This document shows positions 22,480 through 34,456 of a DNA stretch of 64,000 bases, piece by piece; position 1 is the stretch's first letter; the number at the start of each line of letters is the position of its first letter. The stretch is taken from assembly GCA_009363875.1 (NCBI GenBank), contig CM018680.1, positions 11,105,625-11,169,624 on the forward strand, in the 5' to 3' direction. A program made the translations under genes and the position numbers. The notes beneath the pieces are model-generated. The model was not told the DNA's origin. It was given only the letters and a program-made list of their open reading frames with translations, and did no database searches. The stretch is from Mikania micrantha (taxonomy: Eukaryota; Streptophyta; Magnoliopsida; Asterales; Asteraceae).

Positions 22480-22656
22480 TATAACATATGTGCATTTAAG
22501 TCATGGTAGTCATAAACAGTGATAGTACAATGTGTGTTTCGATTCAGTATGTCAATGTAATTCATGTGTTCTTATTTGTGTGTTATAGGATCTTATTAAG
22601 TAGGAACAAGTATGTATTATTTATTTACACTCGATTACGCGAGGCAAGAACAGTAT

Positions 22657-22750
22657 TGTATTATATCGAAACAGTGGTGGGCTGGCGTAGATAAGGCCAG
22701 TTAGTTGGACTCTGGGTATGTCCTATACATATACTGCGTTCGGTATAATG
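22657..22750 (+). other. Recurrent LTR hairpin motif, copy E (element 2 3' LTR)
   Basis: Counterpart of copy B with small substitutions in arms and interior. Confidence 0.7.
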
Positions 22751-23163
22751 GGATAGTGTTATTGCGTGGAGTTATGACAAATAGTATAACAAACGAATTA
22801 TTTAAACAAAATCGTAATACGTAAGCGAGACTGAGTATAGTTATGGGTGACGATCCATAAAGATACGAATGTTGAACTTATAATTACGAGTAAACGACAA
22901 TAAATAAATAATACGACCGAAGAACGTACGCAATTGCGGGTATAAACTTAGTTATATTCGTTTAACGATCTAACTACGAACGAAAAGTAAAAAATAAATA
23001 AAACATCTATCTTTCGTTTTACAATTTTGAAACTCATCACAAATAATTCAAGAAATCTATTTTGCAATCTAAAATATTCAATTAGGTAATCGTGACGACG
23101 CGTACGTAAAAATACGCGAAACCGACACCGAGCGAGACCGAATACGCGGGGAACCATCCGGGA

Positions 23164-23171
23164 CATAAAAG
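23164..23171 (+). promoter_or_regulatory. Putative LTR TATA box (element 2 3' LTR)
   Basis: CATAAAAG, equivalent to 13476-13483. The sequence downstream is interrupted by element 3 about 220 bp later. Confidence 0.5.
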
Positions 23172-25470
23172 CCCTTAATTCCCTTCATCATCTTCATTTA
23201 TTTCAGCTCATATCTCTCTCTCTCTAGAAATTTCGTCATCTCACTCTCTCACTAGAAAAACTTCACAAAAACCTTCATATCTCCTTTGTTTCTCCACGAA
23301 AATGGATGATTCTTGAACCTATGCGAAGCTATTGACATCCTCTACACGGAAGTACAAAGGATCTGAGGTTTTATCCGGCCAAAAACGAGGTGTCGCACCC
23401 CGAGAAATCCCGTCCCTTCCTGGGGCGCGACGCGACTGATTTGGCAGGATCGCAGTCTCCGGTCACACAACATGCGAGACCTATATGTCTGATTTCGTAC
23501 GTACATCCAATAACTTGGATAAAACAGTTTAGTAATATCAGAGTTGCGGAAGTAGATTATAGTTTAACAAAACAGTTTAGCATTTATAATGTGCGGAAGC
23601 ATTAATGTAAAACGGTTTTCGTAATGATAAGTGACAATAGTTGCGGAAGCGACTTAAGTTGTTTAACATTACACAACGTATCAAATGAAAATCAGTGTTT
23701 AGTAAACTAAGACACTTTAACAGATGCATGGACTCCATCCTAGCATCCTAGGTTCCTCGTACGCGTGCCTTAGTTACCTGAGAAAACATGCGAGTAAAAG
23801 GGTCAACACAAAGGTTGGTGAGAGCACAGGTTTTTCATAAGCAGTAAACGTCAAAATGTTTAAAGTAGAGTTTTGCATATTTACATATCATTACAATGCA
23901 GTATCGATTGATATCTAGTCAATACAGTTATATTATATTGTGGATGGTACCGAAGCTGACAGATCGTGCCTCCCGCCATGTTATCACAAGACAATGGCAA
24001 AGTGTTGGTCAATATTGCACCCATTCCGACCTCCAGTCGGGTGGCCTCCAAGAAACGATGGGTGGGGCTTGTCGGGCACAAATAGTACTATTCAAGATTA
24101 CCACGCTAGGTGTTATGCTATTAACGGTCCGAGGAGTATCGCGAGGACTTTTAGTTGTGATAGGGGTCCACACATATACATATAGTGATAAAGCATGTCC
24201 ATACATAAATAAAATGAGTTGTTGTTCAAAATAGTTGTAATGCATTGTTTTCTCCCCCAAATGTTAGAAAAGTAAAAAAGGGGCCGTGAACTCACCTGAT
24301 GAAGTAGTTCCGGTATGTGTGTGTTCGCGACTTGCGGAAGCTAGCTGTCCTGCTAGTAAGCACCTATAACCATATAGGTGTGAGTATGTGTTCCGTGAAC
24401 CGTTGTATTCCATACAACTCCAAGTGTCGGTGTGCTCAACCGAGTGCGTGTGTGTTGACTTGTGTTGATTCGGCGAATCGTTGGTGACACGATTGTTGTG
24501 CTTATGTGCCTTAGTGCACATAAGACACCAAAATGCATCCTATGACTCTAATCACATAAGTTACCATTCTTTTTTTGAAAGTTTCCAATTTAGGAGAGTG
24601 TGGTTATGAAATCCCATTTCATATACTAATGACTTCCAATATGTTTATAAAACACGTTTAAACCCTTAAAACATGTCGTTTGCGCATAAATCACCATTTA
24701 TGCCGTTTTGCCCAAATAAGGTTTCCTAAAATAGTAAGTACTTGTTTAAAAGCTCGTTTTCACAAATCAAGGTTTCCAAATATGTTAGAAATCATTTCTA
24801 AACATGTTTCAATAATCCAAGTTCATCAAGTCTTTCAAAAACATCAAAAGCCCTCTTATGATTTTTAAAAGTTTCCATTTTTAGTAAGTTTCTACAAAAC
24901 CAAGTTTTGACAAAATCAATTATCCCAATGTGTTTCTAAACACTTCAATACACATTTAACAATATCTAGACATGTCTAGATCATCACAAATTCAAGGCTT
25001 GCAACATAAAAGTTTCCTTTTATGGCAAGTGTGTCCAAATCATCATTAAATCAATCACTAACTAAACGAAACTCAAATCTAACATCTTAGACTTCAACAT
25101 CAGTAAATCTAACTCATCTAATACACCAAATCACTAACAAATTTGAGCACAATATCCGCAAGGAGTTGCATGTGGGTTTTTAACCCTTGCATGTACGATC
25201 TAACACTATGTAAATATTTAAAACTACCTTAGATGACAAGCTTTGAGGTTGAACAGCTCTGGAGTTCCTTCAAGTGGCTGGATTTCGTCCTTCCTATCGT
25301 TTGAGAGTTTCCCAACCTTCCTTGACGCTTCTATGGCCTTCAATCACCAAGAATGGCTTCAAGGATGATTCCAGTAGGTTAGAGAGCTTGATTTCAGTGG
25401 TTTTGGTCGAGAATGAACGAAGGAATTCAGAGAAATGGTGAAGGAATCCGACTGAAATGATATGGGTTTG

Positions 25471-25480
25471 TATTTAAAAG
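25471..25480 (-). promoter_or_regulatory. Putative LTR TATA box (element 3 3' LTR)
   Basis: CTTTTAAATA on the minus strand, about 620 bp from the LTR start, comparable to the other elements. Counterpart at 33868-33877. Weak match. Confidence 0.35.
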
Positions 25481-25499
25481 AATTTTGATATGCATGGCC

Positions 25500-25625
25500 T
25501 TCGCGTACCGCAGAGGCCGATCAAAATTGTTTGCCGCGTACCGCGATGGAATTCGGGAGTTCGACTCCCGGTTTGCTTCGCGTACCGCGAAGAACTTCGC
25601 TGAGGGACTTGTAGCGTACCGCGAT
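25500..25625 (-). repeat. GCGTACCGCG repeat array in U3 of element 3
   Basis: Four near-palindromic GCGTACCGCG words in 125 bp, just upstream (element sense) of the TATA-like box. The 5' LTR has three (33898-33980): 44 bp between two words is missing there, as expected of recombination between short direct repeats. Possible enhancer repeats. Confidence 0.6.
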
Positions 25626-26103
25626 GGGTCCATATCCTTGTTTTTCGATTTCGTTGAAACGATTTCGCTCATACATGATTCCTAACATTTATCTAAAGCA
25701 TCTAATGCTCGTTTAAGCACGTAAATACAAATAGCACATAAGTTTGATTGATCACCAACGTTCGTGAGACTCGCGTGTGTGTTTCGATAATTCCTCGAAT
25801 TATCTTTAATAGTTTGTGTTCGTGTCTAACGAAGTGTTTGCACGCTTGATTAATCCAATCAACGTATGATGCACAATTCAATAATAATCAGAATTATTGT
25901 TCTGTGTTTGTGTTGTGTTTGCCACACTTGGTTTCCAAAACCAATGTGCAATGTATGATTCGATAGTTCCACGAACTATCATTTCATAGTTGTTTGTGTT
26001 AAACTCATCTAATTAAACATAATTAAATGAAATGCAACAAGTATGAATGTGAAATGTAAAGAATATAAGTGTTGCAATTTACCTGAAATTGCCGGGTGTC
26101 ACA

Positions 26104-26240
26104 TTATCCCCTTGTTGAAAGAAATTTTGTCCCGAAATTTGGTTGTTGTTGGTAGTGTTTGAGAAGTAACAGTGTTTGAAAGACAAAATTTTCCGGTTGT
26201 CACATCATCCCCTTGTTGAAAGGAATTTCGTCCCGAAATT
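26104..26240 (-). other. Element 3 polypurine tract, duplicated with the LTR edge
   Basis: The block TGTCACAT(T/C)ATCCCCTTG plus pre-PPT palindrome occurs twice, 101 bp apart (26097-26141 and 26198-26240). The inner copy thus repeats the polypurine tract and the first bases of the LTR inside the element. The palindrome AATTTCGTCCCGAAATT of the inner copy abuts the coding region. Confidence 0.85.
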
Positions 26241-29200
26241 TATTCGTTGTTGTCGGCGATCGACGTTTTCTGTTTGAAGAGATGGGGATATTTGCGCATC
26301 ATCTGATCTTCACGCTCCCACGTGAATTCAGGTCCGCGTTTCGAATTCCATCGAACTTTGACAATAGGTATCTTGCTCTGTTTGAGTTGTTTGACCTCGC
26401 GGTCCATGATTTCTACCGGCTCTTCCACGAATCGTAGTTGTTCATCCACCTGGATCTCATCCAGTGGAACTATAAGTGTTTCGTCAGATAAACACTTTTT
26501 CAAGTTCGAGACGTGGAACACGTTGTGAACTCTGTCGAGTTCGGCTGGCAAGTTGAGTTGGTATGCCACTGGACCAATCCTCTTCAGGATCTCGAAAGGC
26601 CCAATATACCGTGGGTTCAGTTTGCCTCGTTTACCAATCCTGAAAGGCCCAATATACCAATCCTGAAAGGCCCAATATACCGTGGGTTCAGTTTGCCTCG
26701 TTTCCCAACCTCGAAAGGCCCAATATACCGTGGGCTCTGATACCATTCTGTAACACCCCGTCTCATTTTACCAGAACGAATGACGCCCTTCCAGGGTGAA
26801 ACTTTCAGAAGGACTTTATCTCCTACCTGAAATTCTAAGGGTTTCCGGCGTTTGTCGGCATAGCTCTTTTGACGATCATGAGCTGCTGCCATGCGGTTCC
26901 TGATCTGCACAATCTTTTCCGTTGTTTCGTGTACAAGTTCCGGGCCAATAAGTTGGCTGTCGCCCACTTCCGCCCAACAAATCGGTGATCGGCATTTCCT
27001 ACCATAAAGTGCCTCAAAAGGCGCTACTTTGATGCTTGTATGATAGCTGTTGTTGTAAGAAAACTCCACCAACGGTAGGTGAGTTTCCCAGCTGTTACCG
27101 AAGTCTACTACGCACGCTCGTAGCATATCTTCAAGAGTTTGTATCGGGCGTTCACTTTGGCCATCAGTTTGTGGGTGGTATGCGGTACTCATATCCAACC
27201 GCGTGCCAAGTGACTTTTGCAATGATTTCCAGAAATTAGAAGTGAATCTGGCGTCTCGATCTGAAATGATGGAGATTGGCACTCCATGCCGCGAGATTAC
27301 TTCCTTAACATAGATCCTGGCGAGCTTTTCCATTTTGTCGTTTTCCTTGGTCGCAAGGAAATGTGCTGACTTAGTCAGTCGGTCCACAATTACCCAGATT
27401 GTGTCACATCCACTAGGAGTGCGGGGTAATTTGGTGACGAAATCCATGGATATTTATGTTCCCACTTCCACATGGGGATTTCAGGTTGTGTGAGTAATCC
27501 AGATGGTTTCTGGTACTCGATCTTGACTTTGGCACAAGTCAAGCACTTGCCTACGTAGGTAGCGATGTCAGCTTTCATGTGTGGCCACCAATAAAGTTCC
27601 TTCAGGTCATGATACATCTTATAAGATCCAGGGTGAATGGAATATCGGGATTTGTGGGCCTCGTCCATCACAAGGTCTCTTAAGTTCCCATGAAGCGGAA
27701 TCCAGATGCGTTCCATGAACTAGTGTAAGCCATCGGCTTTTACTTTAAGGTGTTGCTCCATTCCCCTTAGTGATTCTGCCGCTAAGTTTTCAGGTTTAAG
27801 TGCTTCCACCTGGGCATCACGTATCTACTCAGGGAGGTTGGGAAGGATGGTGAGTTGTAAAGCTCGTACCCTCTTGGGTTTCGAGGTATTCTTTCGACTT
27901 AGGGCATCGGCCACTACATTGGCCTTCCCCGGGTGATACTTGATAGCACACTCATAGTCGTTTAGAAGCTCGAGCCAGCGACGTTGTCGCATGTTCAGTT
28001 CCTTTTGCTCGAATATGTGTTGGAGACTCTTGTGATCGGTGTATATCGTACACTTTGTGCCGTACAGGTAGTGTCTCCAGACCTTGGGTGCAAATACCAC
28101 GGCTCCAAGTTCTAAGTCGTGGATGGTGTAGTTCGTCTCGTGGACTTTCAGTTGTCGAGAAGCATATGCGATCACCTTTTCTCGCTGCATCAGCACACAG
28201 CCGAGTCCCTGTATCGAGGCATCACAATATACTACGAAGTCATCCGTTCCATCAGGAAGTGACAGGATAGGTGCACTACAGAGCTTCTGCTTGAGAAGTT
28301 GGAATGCAGCTTCCTGTTTGTCAGTCCAGAGATATTTCTTGTCCTTATGGGTTAAGGCTGTAAGGGGTTGGGCTATCTTTGAAAATCCTTCGATAAATTG
28401 TCGATAATAGCCTGCCAAGCCTAGGAATTGTCGCACCTCAGTTGGGGTCTTTGGTGCTTCCCAGTTCTTGATTGCCTCTATCTTAGACTTATCCGCATGA
28501 ATCCCTTGTTCATTAACAACGTGTCCCAAGAATTGGACTTCTCGAATCCAAAAATCGCACTTTGAAAGTTTGGCGTACAGCTTCTCTTTCCGTAGTAGTT
28601 CAAGAGCCAATTGAAGATGCTCTTTGTGTTCTTCCTGGGTTTTGGAGTAGATGAGAATATCATCTATGAAGACAATAATGAACTTGTCGAGGTATGGTTT
28701 GCATACTCTATTCATGAGATCCATGAATACTGCGGGTGCGTTTGTCAGCCCAAACGGCATAACCAAGAACTCATAATGGCCATACCGAGTGCGAAAAGCA
28801 GTCTTTGGGATATCTTCCTCCTGAATCCTCAACTGATGGTACCCAGATCGCAAATCGATCTTAGAGTAGTAACTTGATCCTTGTAGCTGATCGAACAGAT
28901 CGTCAATGCGAGGTAAGGGGTAACGGTTCTTGATTGTTACTTTGTTTAGCTCTCGGTAGTCGATGCACATACGAAACGTGCTATCCTTCTTCTTTACAAA
29001 CAAGACCGGAGCTCCCCAAGGTGAGAAGCTTGGCCTAATGAAACCCTTGTCCAACAGCTCCTGCAGTTGGTTGGACAGTTCCTGCATCTCTGAAGGTGCA
29101 AGTCGATATGGTGCTCGTGCGATAGGTGCTGCTCCCGGTGTAAGATTTATGCGGAACTCCACTTGTCGAGGCAGTGGTAGTCCTGGTAGATCCTCCGGGA

Positions 29201-30911
29201 AAACGTCGGGATAGTCGCATACGACTAGGATGTCTTCTATTCTTTTCTCCTCTTCAGTCTTGTCGGTGATAAGCGCCAGAATGGCTGTGTATCCCTTTCG
29301 TAAGAATTTGTGAGCTTTCATGCATGAGATGATATTCAGAGGGGTGTCACTCCTTTCGCCCTTGATGTCTAGAGTTTCTCCGCCAGGGAGAGGTATGCGC
29401 ACAACTTTGTCGTGGCAAATGATTTCAACCTGGTTTTCAGAAAACCAATCCATGCCCACTACGACATCAAAACTTTCTAGTGTAACTGGCATAAGGTCAA
29501 TCTTAAATTTATGGCCTGCTAGCTCTAAAGTGCATTCTTTCAGAATGTGCTTAGTCACAATTAATTTACCATCAGCTAGCTCTACTGTGTATTCAACCTC
29601 TAAGGGTGTTGGGGTTATGGCAAGTACCTCACTAAAGTCTTTAGAAATAAAGCTTTTCTCGGCTCCAGTATCAAACAGTACGGAAGCATAATTATCGTTC
29701 AAGAGATACGTACCGGTTGCAAGGTGGGGATCCCTCCTGGCCTCCTTGGCCCCAATCATGAAGGCTCGTCCCTTCGGGCCGTTGTTGTTCCCGTTATTGT
29801 CATTGTTCTTCAGGTGCGGGCAGTCCCTCTTGAAATGCCCTGGTTTTCCACATTCGAAGCAGCCTTTCGGTGCCTCGAGTTGTTGTTGCTGTGGCTGTGG
29901 GGTCTTTGTACGCAGTTCTCCCCTGCAGTCCTTGGCGAGGTGCCCTCCTTTGCCACAACGTTGGCATCGGATAGAGTCGCACTGTCCCAAGGCATGATGT
30001 AAGTTGCATTTGCTGCACTTGGGGTGTTTGCCTGCATAGGCTCCGCGGGTTTGGTTGGATGGGATAGGTGGTGCGCAAGCTTGAGACGACCCAAACTTAC
30101 GTTGTTGTGGAGGGGGTTGGAGAGTGGTTGGTTTGTTCAGGGTGTCATCCCATTTTCGTTTGCCCTTGTCATTGGTTGTGGTCACAGCACCACGGGGTGG
30201 CAAGAGTCCTTGTGCGACAGCTGAATCGGTGAGTTTATGAGTTAGTCGCACAGCTTGTTCCATGGTTATGGGATCAGCAGAGAGTACCATTCCTTGGATT
30301 TGAGGTGGCAGTCCATCAATGTATTTCTCTATATGTTTGAAGGGTGGGGTTGCCATTTCCGGGCACAGGTTTGCCAATTCATAAGATCGAGCTGTGTAAG
30401 CCTCGACCTCGGAACCTATCATCTTGTGGTTCCAAAACTCAGTCTCAAGTTTCTGCACCTCACCACGAGGGCAGTATTCGTGGTTCAACATTTGCTTAAA
30501 GTTATCACAAGGCAGAGCGTTGGCTGCATCAAGCCCTAGGTTCTGAACGTTGGCATTCCACCAAGTGAGGGCAGCTCCCTCAAACGTTCCAGCAGCGAAC
30601 TTGACCCTGTCCTCGCTCCTGCAATTGCTCATGGCGAAAGCTGATTCCGCCTTCTCAATCCAACGCAATAGTCCAACGGCACCCTCTGTACCGCTGAAGG
30701 AGTGGGGTTTGCAATCCAGAAACATCTTGAACGTGCAGAGAGGTAGGTTAGGATTTGCTCCTTGGTTCAGTGGGTTTTGATTACGGGTAGCTTCCTGTGC
30801 AGCAAGTACCTCCTCGACTCGTTCGTTGATGAGTGCATTCAGTTCAGCTGCAGTAAGGTTGATGTTTCCACGTCCTACCACGTTCCTGCGTCCTCCACGT
30901 CTTCCAGCCAT
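26240..30911 (-). pseudogene. gag-pol: Gag-Pol pseudogene of element 3
   Basis: Likely start is the ATG at 30909-30911 (product begins MAGRRGG), though an in-frame ATG lies further upstream at 30990-30992. An open stretch to 27825 holds Gag, two CCHC knuckles (CQRCGKGGHLAKDC, CFECGKPGHFKRDC), protease DTGAE, RT with FIDD, and RNase H with CDAS, TDHKS and ADALSR. Then stops at about 27822 and 27717 and a frameshift near 27450 break the integrase zinc region, which still shows H, H and CLTC. The integrase core frame (26617-27447) keeps its D, D (SDRDARF) and E (GQSERP). A local rearrangement at 26600-26760 shifts the frame before the last segment (26240-26600), which carries the chromodomain-like tail IPIVKVRW...FTWERED. 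Catalytic residues are kept, so inactivation looks recent, in line with the roughly 1% LTR divergence. Confidence 0.92.
26600..26760 (-). other. Rearrangement scar carrying a foreign LTR end plus primer site
   Basis: Units containing AAAGGCCCAATATAC are repeated four times here. Next to them, on the minus strand, reads GGGGTGTTACA, then GAA, then TGGTATCAGAGC: an LTR 3' end, a 3-bp spacer and an iMet primer site, from an element other than element 3 (whose LTR ends GGTGCGACA). Confidence 0.85.
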
Positions 30912-31188
30912 GATCTTCATAGCAAGAATGAGTGTTAGTGTTTGTCCAATGACTAACGCAGTGTGTGTGCGGTAGGTACTGAAGGAAAACATGTAGAGCT
31001 ATCGGTTCCTCTCCGTCATGTGCAGCCACGTGCGGTGACAATGGTGACATCATAAAGCAAGTGTGTACACTAAGCGTGGGTACAGTCATGTATGCAAGTA
31101 TCACGATACTAAGCACTAAGTGTTGTGTGGAGACTAGTGGTTATAGACTAAGTTTACTACATGCAAACCTAATTCGCAATAACCGGAG

Positions 31189-31200
31189 TCTCTGATACCA
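31189..31200 (-). other. Element 3 primer-binding site (tRNA-iMet type)
   Basis: Minus-strand TGGTATCAGAGA, three bases from the LTR edge at 31204. About 280 bp of leader separate it from the gag ATG. Confidence 0.9.
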
Positions 31201-31203
31201 ATC

Positions 31204-34200
31204 TGTCGCACCCCGAGAAATCCCGTCCCTTCCTGGGGCGCGACGCGACTGATTTGGCAGGATCGCAGTCTCCGGTCACACAACATGCGAGACCTATATG
31301 TCTGATTTCGTACGTACATCCAATAACTTGGATAAAACAGTTTAGTAATATCAGAGTTGCGGAAGTAGAGTATAGTTTAACAAAACATTTTAGCATTTAT
31401 AATGTGCGGAAGCATTAATGTAAAACGGTTTTCGTAATGATAAGTGACAATAGTTGCGGAAGCGACTTAAGTTGTTTAACATTACACAACGTATCAAATG
31501 AAAATCAGTGTTTAGTAAACTAAGACACTTTAACAGATGCATGGACTCCATCCTAGCATCCTAGGTTCCTCGTACGCGTGCCTTAGTTACCTGAGAAAAC
31601 ATGCGAGTAAAAGGGTCAACACAAAGGTTGGTGAGAGCACAGGTTTTTCATAAGCAGTAAACGTCAAAATGTTTAAAGTAGAGTTTTGCATATTTACATA
31701 TCATTACAATGCAGTATCGATTGATAGCTAGTCAATACAGTTATATTATATTGTGGATGGTACCGAAGCTGACAGATCGTGCCTCCCGCCATGTTATCAC
31801 AAGACAATGGCAAAGTGTTGGTCAATATTGCACCCATTCTGACCTCCAGTCGGGTGGCCTCCAAGACACGATGGGTGGGGCTTGTCGGGCCCAAATAGTA
31901 CTATTCAAGATTACCACGCTAGGTGTTATGCTATTAACGGTCCGAGGAGTATCGCGAGGACTTTTAGTTGTGATAGGGGTCCACACATATACATATAGTG
32001 ATAAAGCATGTCCATACATAAATAAAATGAGTTGTTGTTCAAAACAGTTGTAATGCAGTGTTTTCTCCCCCAAAGGTTAGAAAAGTAAAAAAGGGGCCGT
32101 GAACTCACCTGATGAAGTAGTTCCGGTATGTGTGTGTTCGCGACTTGCGAAAGCTAGCTGTCCTGCTAGTAAGCCCCTACAACCATATAGGTGTGAGTAT
32201 GTGTTCCGTGAACCGTTGTATTCCATACAACTCCAAGTGTCGGTGTGCTCAACCGAGTGCGTGTGTGTTGACTTGTGTTGATTCGGCGAATCGTTGGTGA
32301 CACGATTGTTGTGCTTATGTGCCTTAGTGCACATAAGACCATGGTTGTAAAAGTCGCTAGGCGCTAGTCGGGCGGCGAGGTACCGCCTAGGGATTAATCG
32401 GGATTAATCGGGATTAATCGGCGCTAGGCGGATTGGAATTTTTATATGTAATTTTACAAATATATATTATATACACACATCAATATCAATAATTTAATAT
32501 AATACTTCAAATAATTTTAAAAAATATACTTAAATATACTAAAAAAAGTACTTTAAAGCGCAAACTTAAACACTGAGTTCAAAGTTTAGAGATAAATTTC
32601 GATGTTAACTGCTTGAATTCGATGTTTCAGAGACATATTAAAGATTTTTGATTGAGAAATGTCTAAATAATCATGAAATGGGTCCCTTTTTACCATAAAA
32701 AAGTCAAAAAAAAGCCAAAAAAAGTCAAAAAAGTGAAAAAAAAAATAAAAATCTGATCGGGCCGCCTAGGCCGCCTAGGCCCCGCCTAGACCGCCTAGAC
32801 CCCGCCTAGGCCGCCTAGCACCGCCTAGCGCCTAGGCACCGCCTAGGCCAAAAATTACACAGAAGGTGGGCGCCTAGCGCCTAGGCGCCGCCTAGGCCGA
32901 TTTTTACAACACTGCATAAGACACCAAAATGCATCCTATGACTCTAATCACATAAGTTACCATTCTTTTTTTGAAAGTTTCCAATTTAGGAGAGTGTGGT
33001 TATGAAATCCCATTTCATATACTAATGACTTCCAATATGTTTATAAAACACGTTTAAACCCTTAAAACATGTCGTTTGCGCATAAATCACCATTTATGCC
33101 GTTTTGCCCAAATAAGGTTTCCTAAAATAGTAAGTACTTGTTTAAAAGCTCGTTTTCACAAATCAAGGTTTCCAAATATGTTAGAAATCATTTCTAAACA
33201 TGTTTCAATAATCCAAGTTCATCAAGTCTTTCAAAAACATCAAAAGCCCTCTTTTGATTTTTAAAAGTTTCCATTTTTAGTAAGTTTCTACAAAACCAAG
33301 TTTTGACAAAATCAATTATCCCAATGTGTTTCTAAACACTTCAATACACATTTAACAATATCTAGACATGTCTAGATCATCACAAATTCAAGGCTTGCAA
33401 CATAAAAGTTTCCTTTTATGGCAAGTGTGTCCAAATCATCATTAAATCAATCACTAACTAAACCAAACTCAAATCTAACATCTTAGACTTCAACATCAGT
33501 AAATCTAACTCATCTAATTCACCAAATCACTAACAAATTTGAGCACAATATCCGCAAGGAGTTGCATGTGGGTTTTTAACCCTTGCATGTATGATCTAAC
33601 ACTACGTAAATATTTAAAACTACCTTAGATGACAAGCTTTGAGGTTGAACAGCTCCTGGAGTTCCTTCAAGTGGCTGGATTTCGTCCTTCCTATCGTTTG
33701 AGAGTTTCCCAACCTTCCTTGATGCTTCTATGGCCTTCAATCACCAAGAATGGCTTCAAGGATGATTCCAGTAGGTTAGAGAGCTTGATTTCAGTGGTTT
33801 TGGTCGAGAATGAACGAAGGAATTCGGAGAAATGGTGAAGGAATCCGACTGAAATGATATGGGTTTGTATTTAAAAGAATTTTGATCTGCATGGCCTTCG
33901 CGTACCGCGGAGGCCGATCAAAATTGTTTGCCGCGTACCGCGAAGAACTTCGCTGAGGGACTTGTAGCGTACCGCGATGGGTCCATATCCTTGTTTTTCG
34001 ATTTCGTTGAAACGATTTCGCTCATACATGATTCCTAACATTTATCTAAAGCATCTAATGCTCGTTTAAGCACGTAAATACAAATAGCACATAAATTTGA
34101 TTGATCACCAACGTTCGTGAGACTCGCGTGTGTGTTTCGATAATTCCTCGAATTATCTTTAATAGTTTGTGTTCGTGTCTAACGAAGTGTTTGCACGCTT

Positions 34201-34456
34201 GATTAATCCAATCAACGTATGATGCACAATTCAATAATAATCAGAATTATTGTTCTGTGTTTGTGTTGTGTTTGCCACACTTGGTTTCCAAAACCAATGT
34301 GCAATGTATGATTCGATAGTTCCACGAACTATCGTTTCATAGTTGTTTGTGTTAAACTCATCTAATTAAACATAATTAAATGAAATGCAACAAGTATGAA
34401 TGTGAAATGTAAAGAATATAAGTGTTGCAATTTACCTGAAATTGCCGGGTGTCACA
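31204..34456 (-). repeat. Element 3 5' LTR (3253 bp, contains a MITE)
   Basis: Counterpart of 23391-26103, with the MITE at 32340-32914 inserted and a 44-bp deletion near 33940 between GCGTACCGCG words. No gene inside. Confidence 0.94.
32340..32914 (+). mobile_element. hAT-like MITE (575 bp) in the element 3 5' LTR
   Basis: Flanked by an 8-bp duplication CATAAGAC (32332-32339 and 32915-32922); the empty site is intact in the other LTR near 24518-24530. Terminal inverted repeats: left CATGGTTGTAAAAGTCG; right end, reverse complemented, CAGTGTTGTAAAAATCG. Both subterminal regions are made of GCCTAGGC/CGCCTAG words (about 32357-32430 and 32760-32900); the middle is AT-rich with A-runs. No coding capacity, so a transposase would be needed in trans. 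Orientation is arbitrary. The 8-bp duplication and CA...TG ends point to the hAT superfamily. Confidence 0.9.

Larger units (their letters stand above)
22480..23390 (+). repeat. Element 2 3' LTR, first part
   Basis: Starts TATAACATATGTG; the canonical TG has become TA. It matches 12793-13700 with several percent substitutions. It carries recurrent hairpin copy E (22657-22750), the GTGACGAT hairpin (22841-22860) and CATAAAAG (23164-23171), and is split by element 3 after CGAGG (23386-23390). Confidence 0.93.
23391..26103 (-). repeat. Element 3 3' LTR (2713 bp)
   Basis: Plus-strand reading TGTCGCACCCCGAG to GGGTGTCACA. No gene inside. Contents on the element strand from the right: AT-rich U3, an array of GCGTACCGCG words (about 25500-25625), a TATA-like CTTTTAAATA (25471-25480) and a long AT-rich body with GGTGAGTTCACGG-like sequence near 24285. 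Small open frames in 23890-24540 overlap each other on both strands and recur in the other LTR; I leave them out. Confidence 0.94.
23391..34456 (-). mobile_element. Element 3: minus-strand chromovirus nested in element 2
   Basis: Both sides carry CGAGG (23386-23390 and 34457-34461). LTR ends read, on the element strand, TGTGACACCCGG...GGGGTGCGACA. The 3' LTR is 2713 bp; the 5' LTR is 3253 bp because it contains a 583-bp MITE insertion with its duplication, offset by a 44-bp deletion and a 1-bp gap. About two dozen other LTR differences seen by eye give roughly 1% divergence, so the insertion is fairly recent although the coding region is already broken. Confidence 0.95.

Noticed and set aside
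23890..24540. Cluster of overlapping frames on both strands, repeated at 31700-32340
   Set aside because: Duplicated because both are LTRs of element 3; overlapping frames in opposite strands with no domain.
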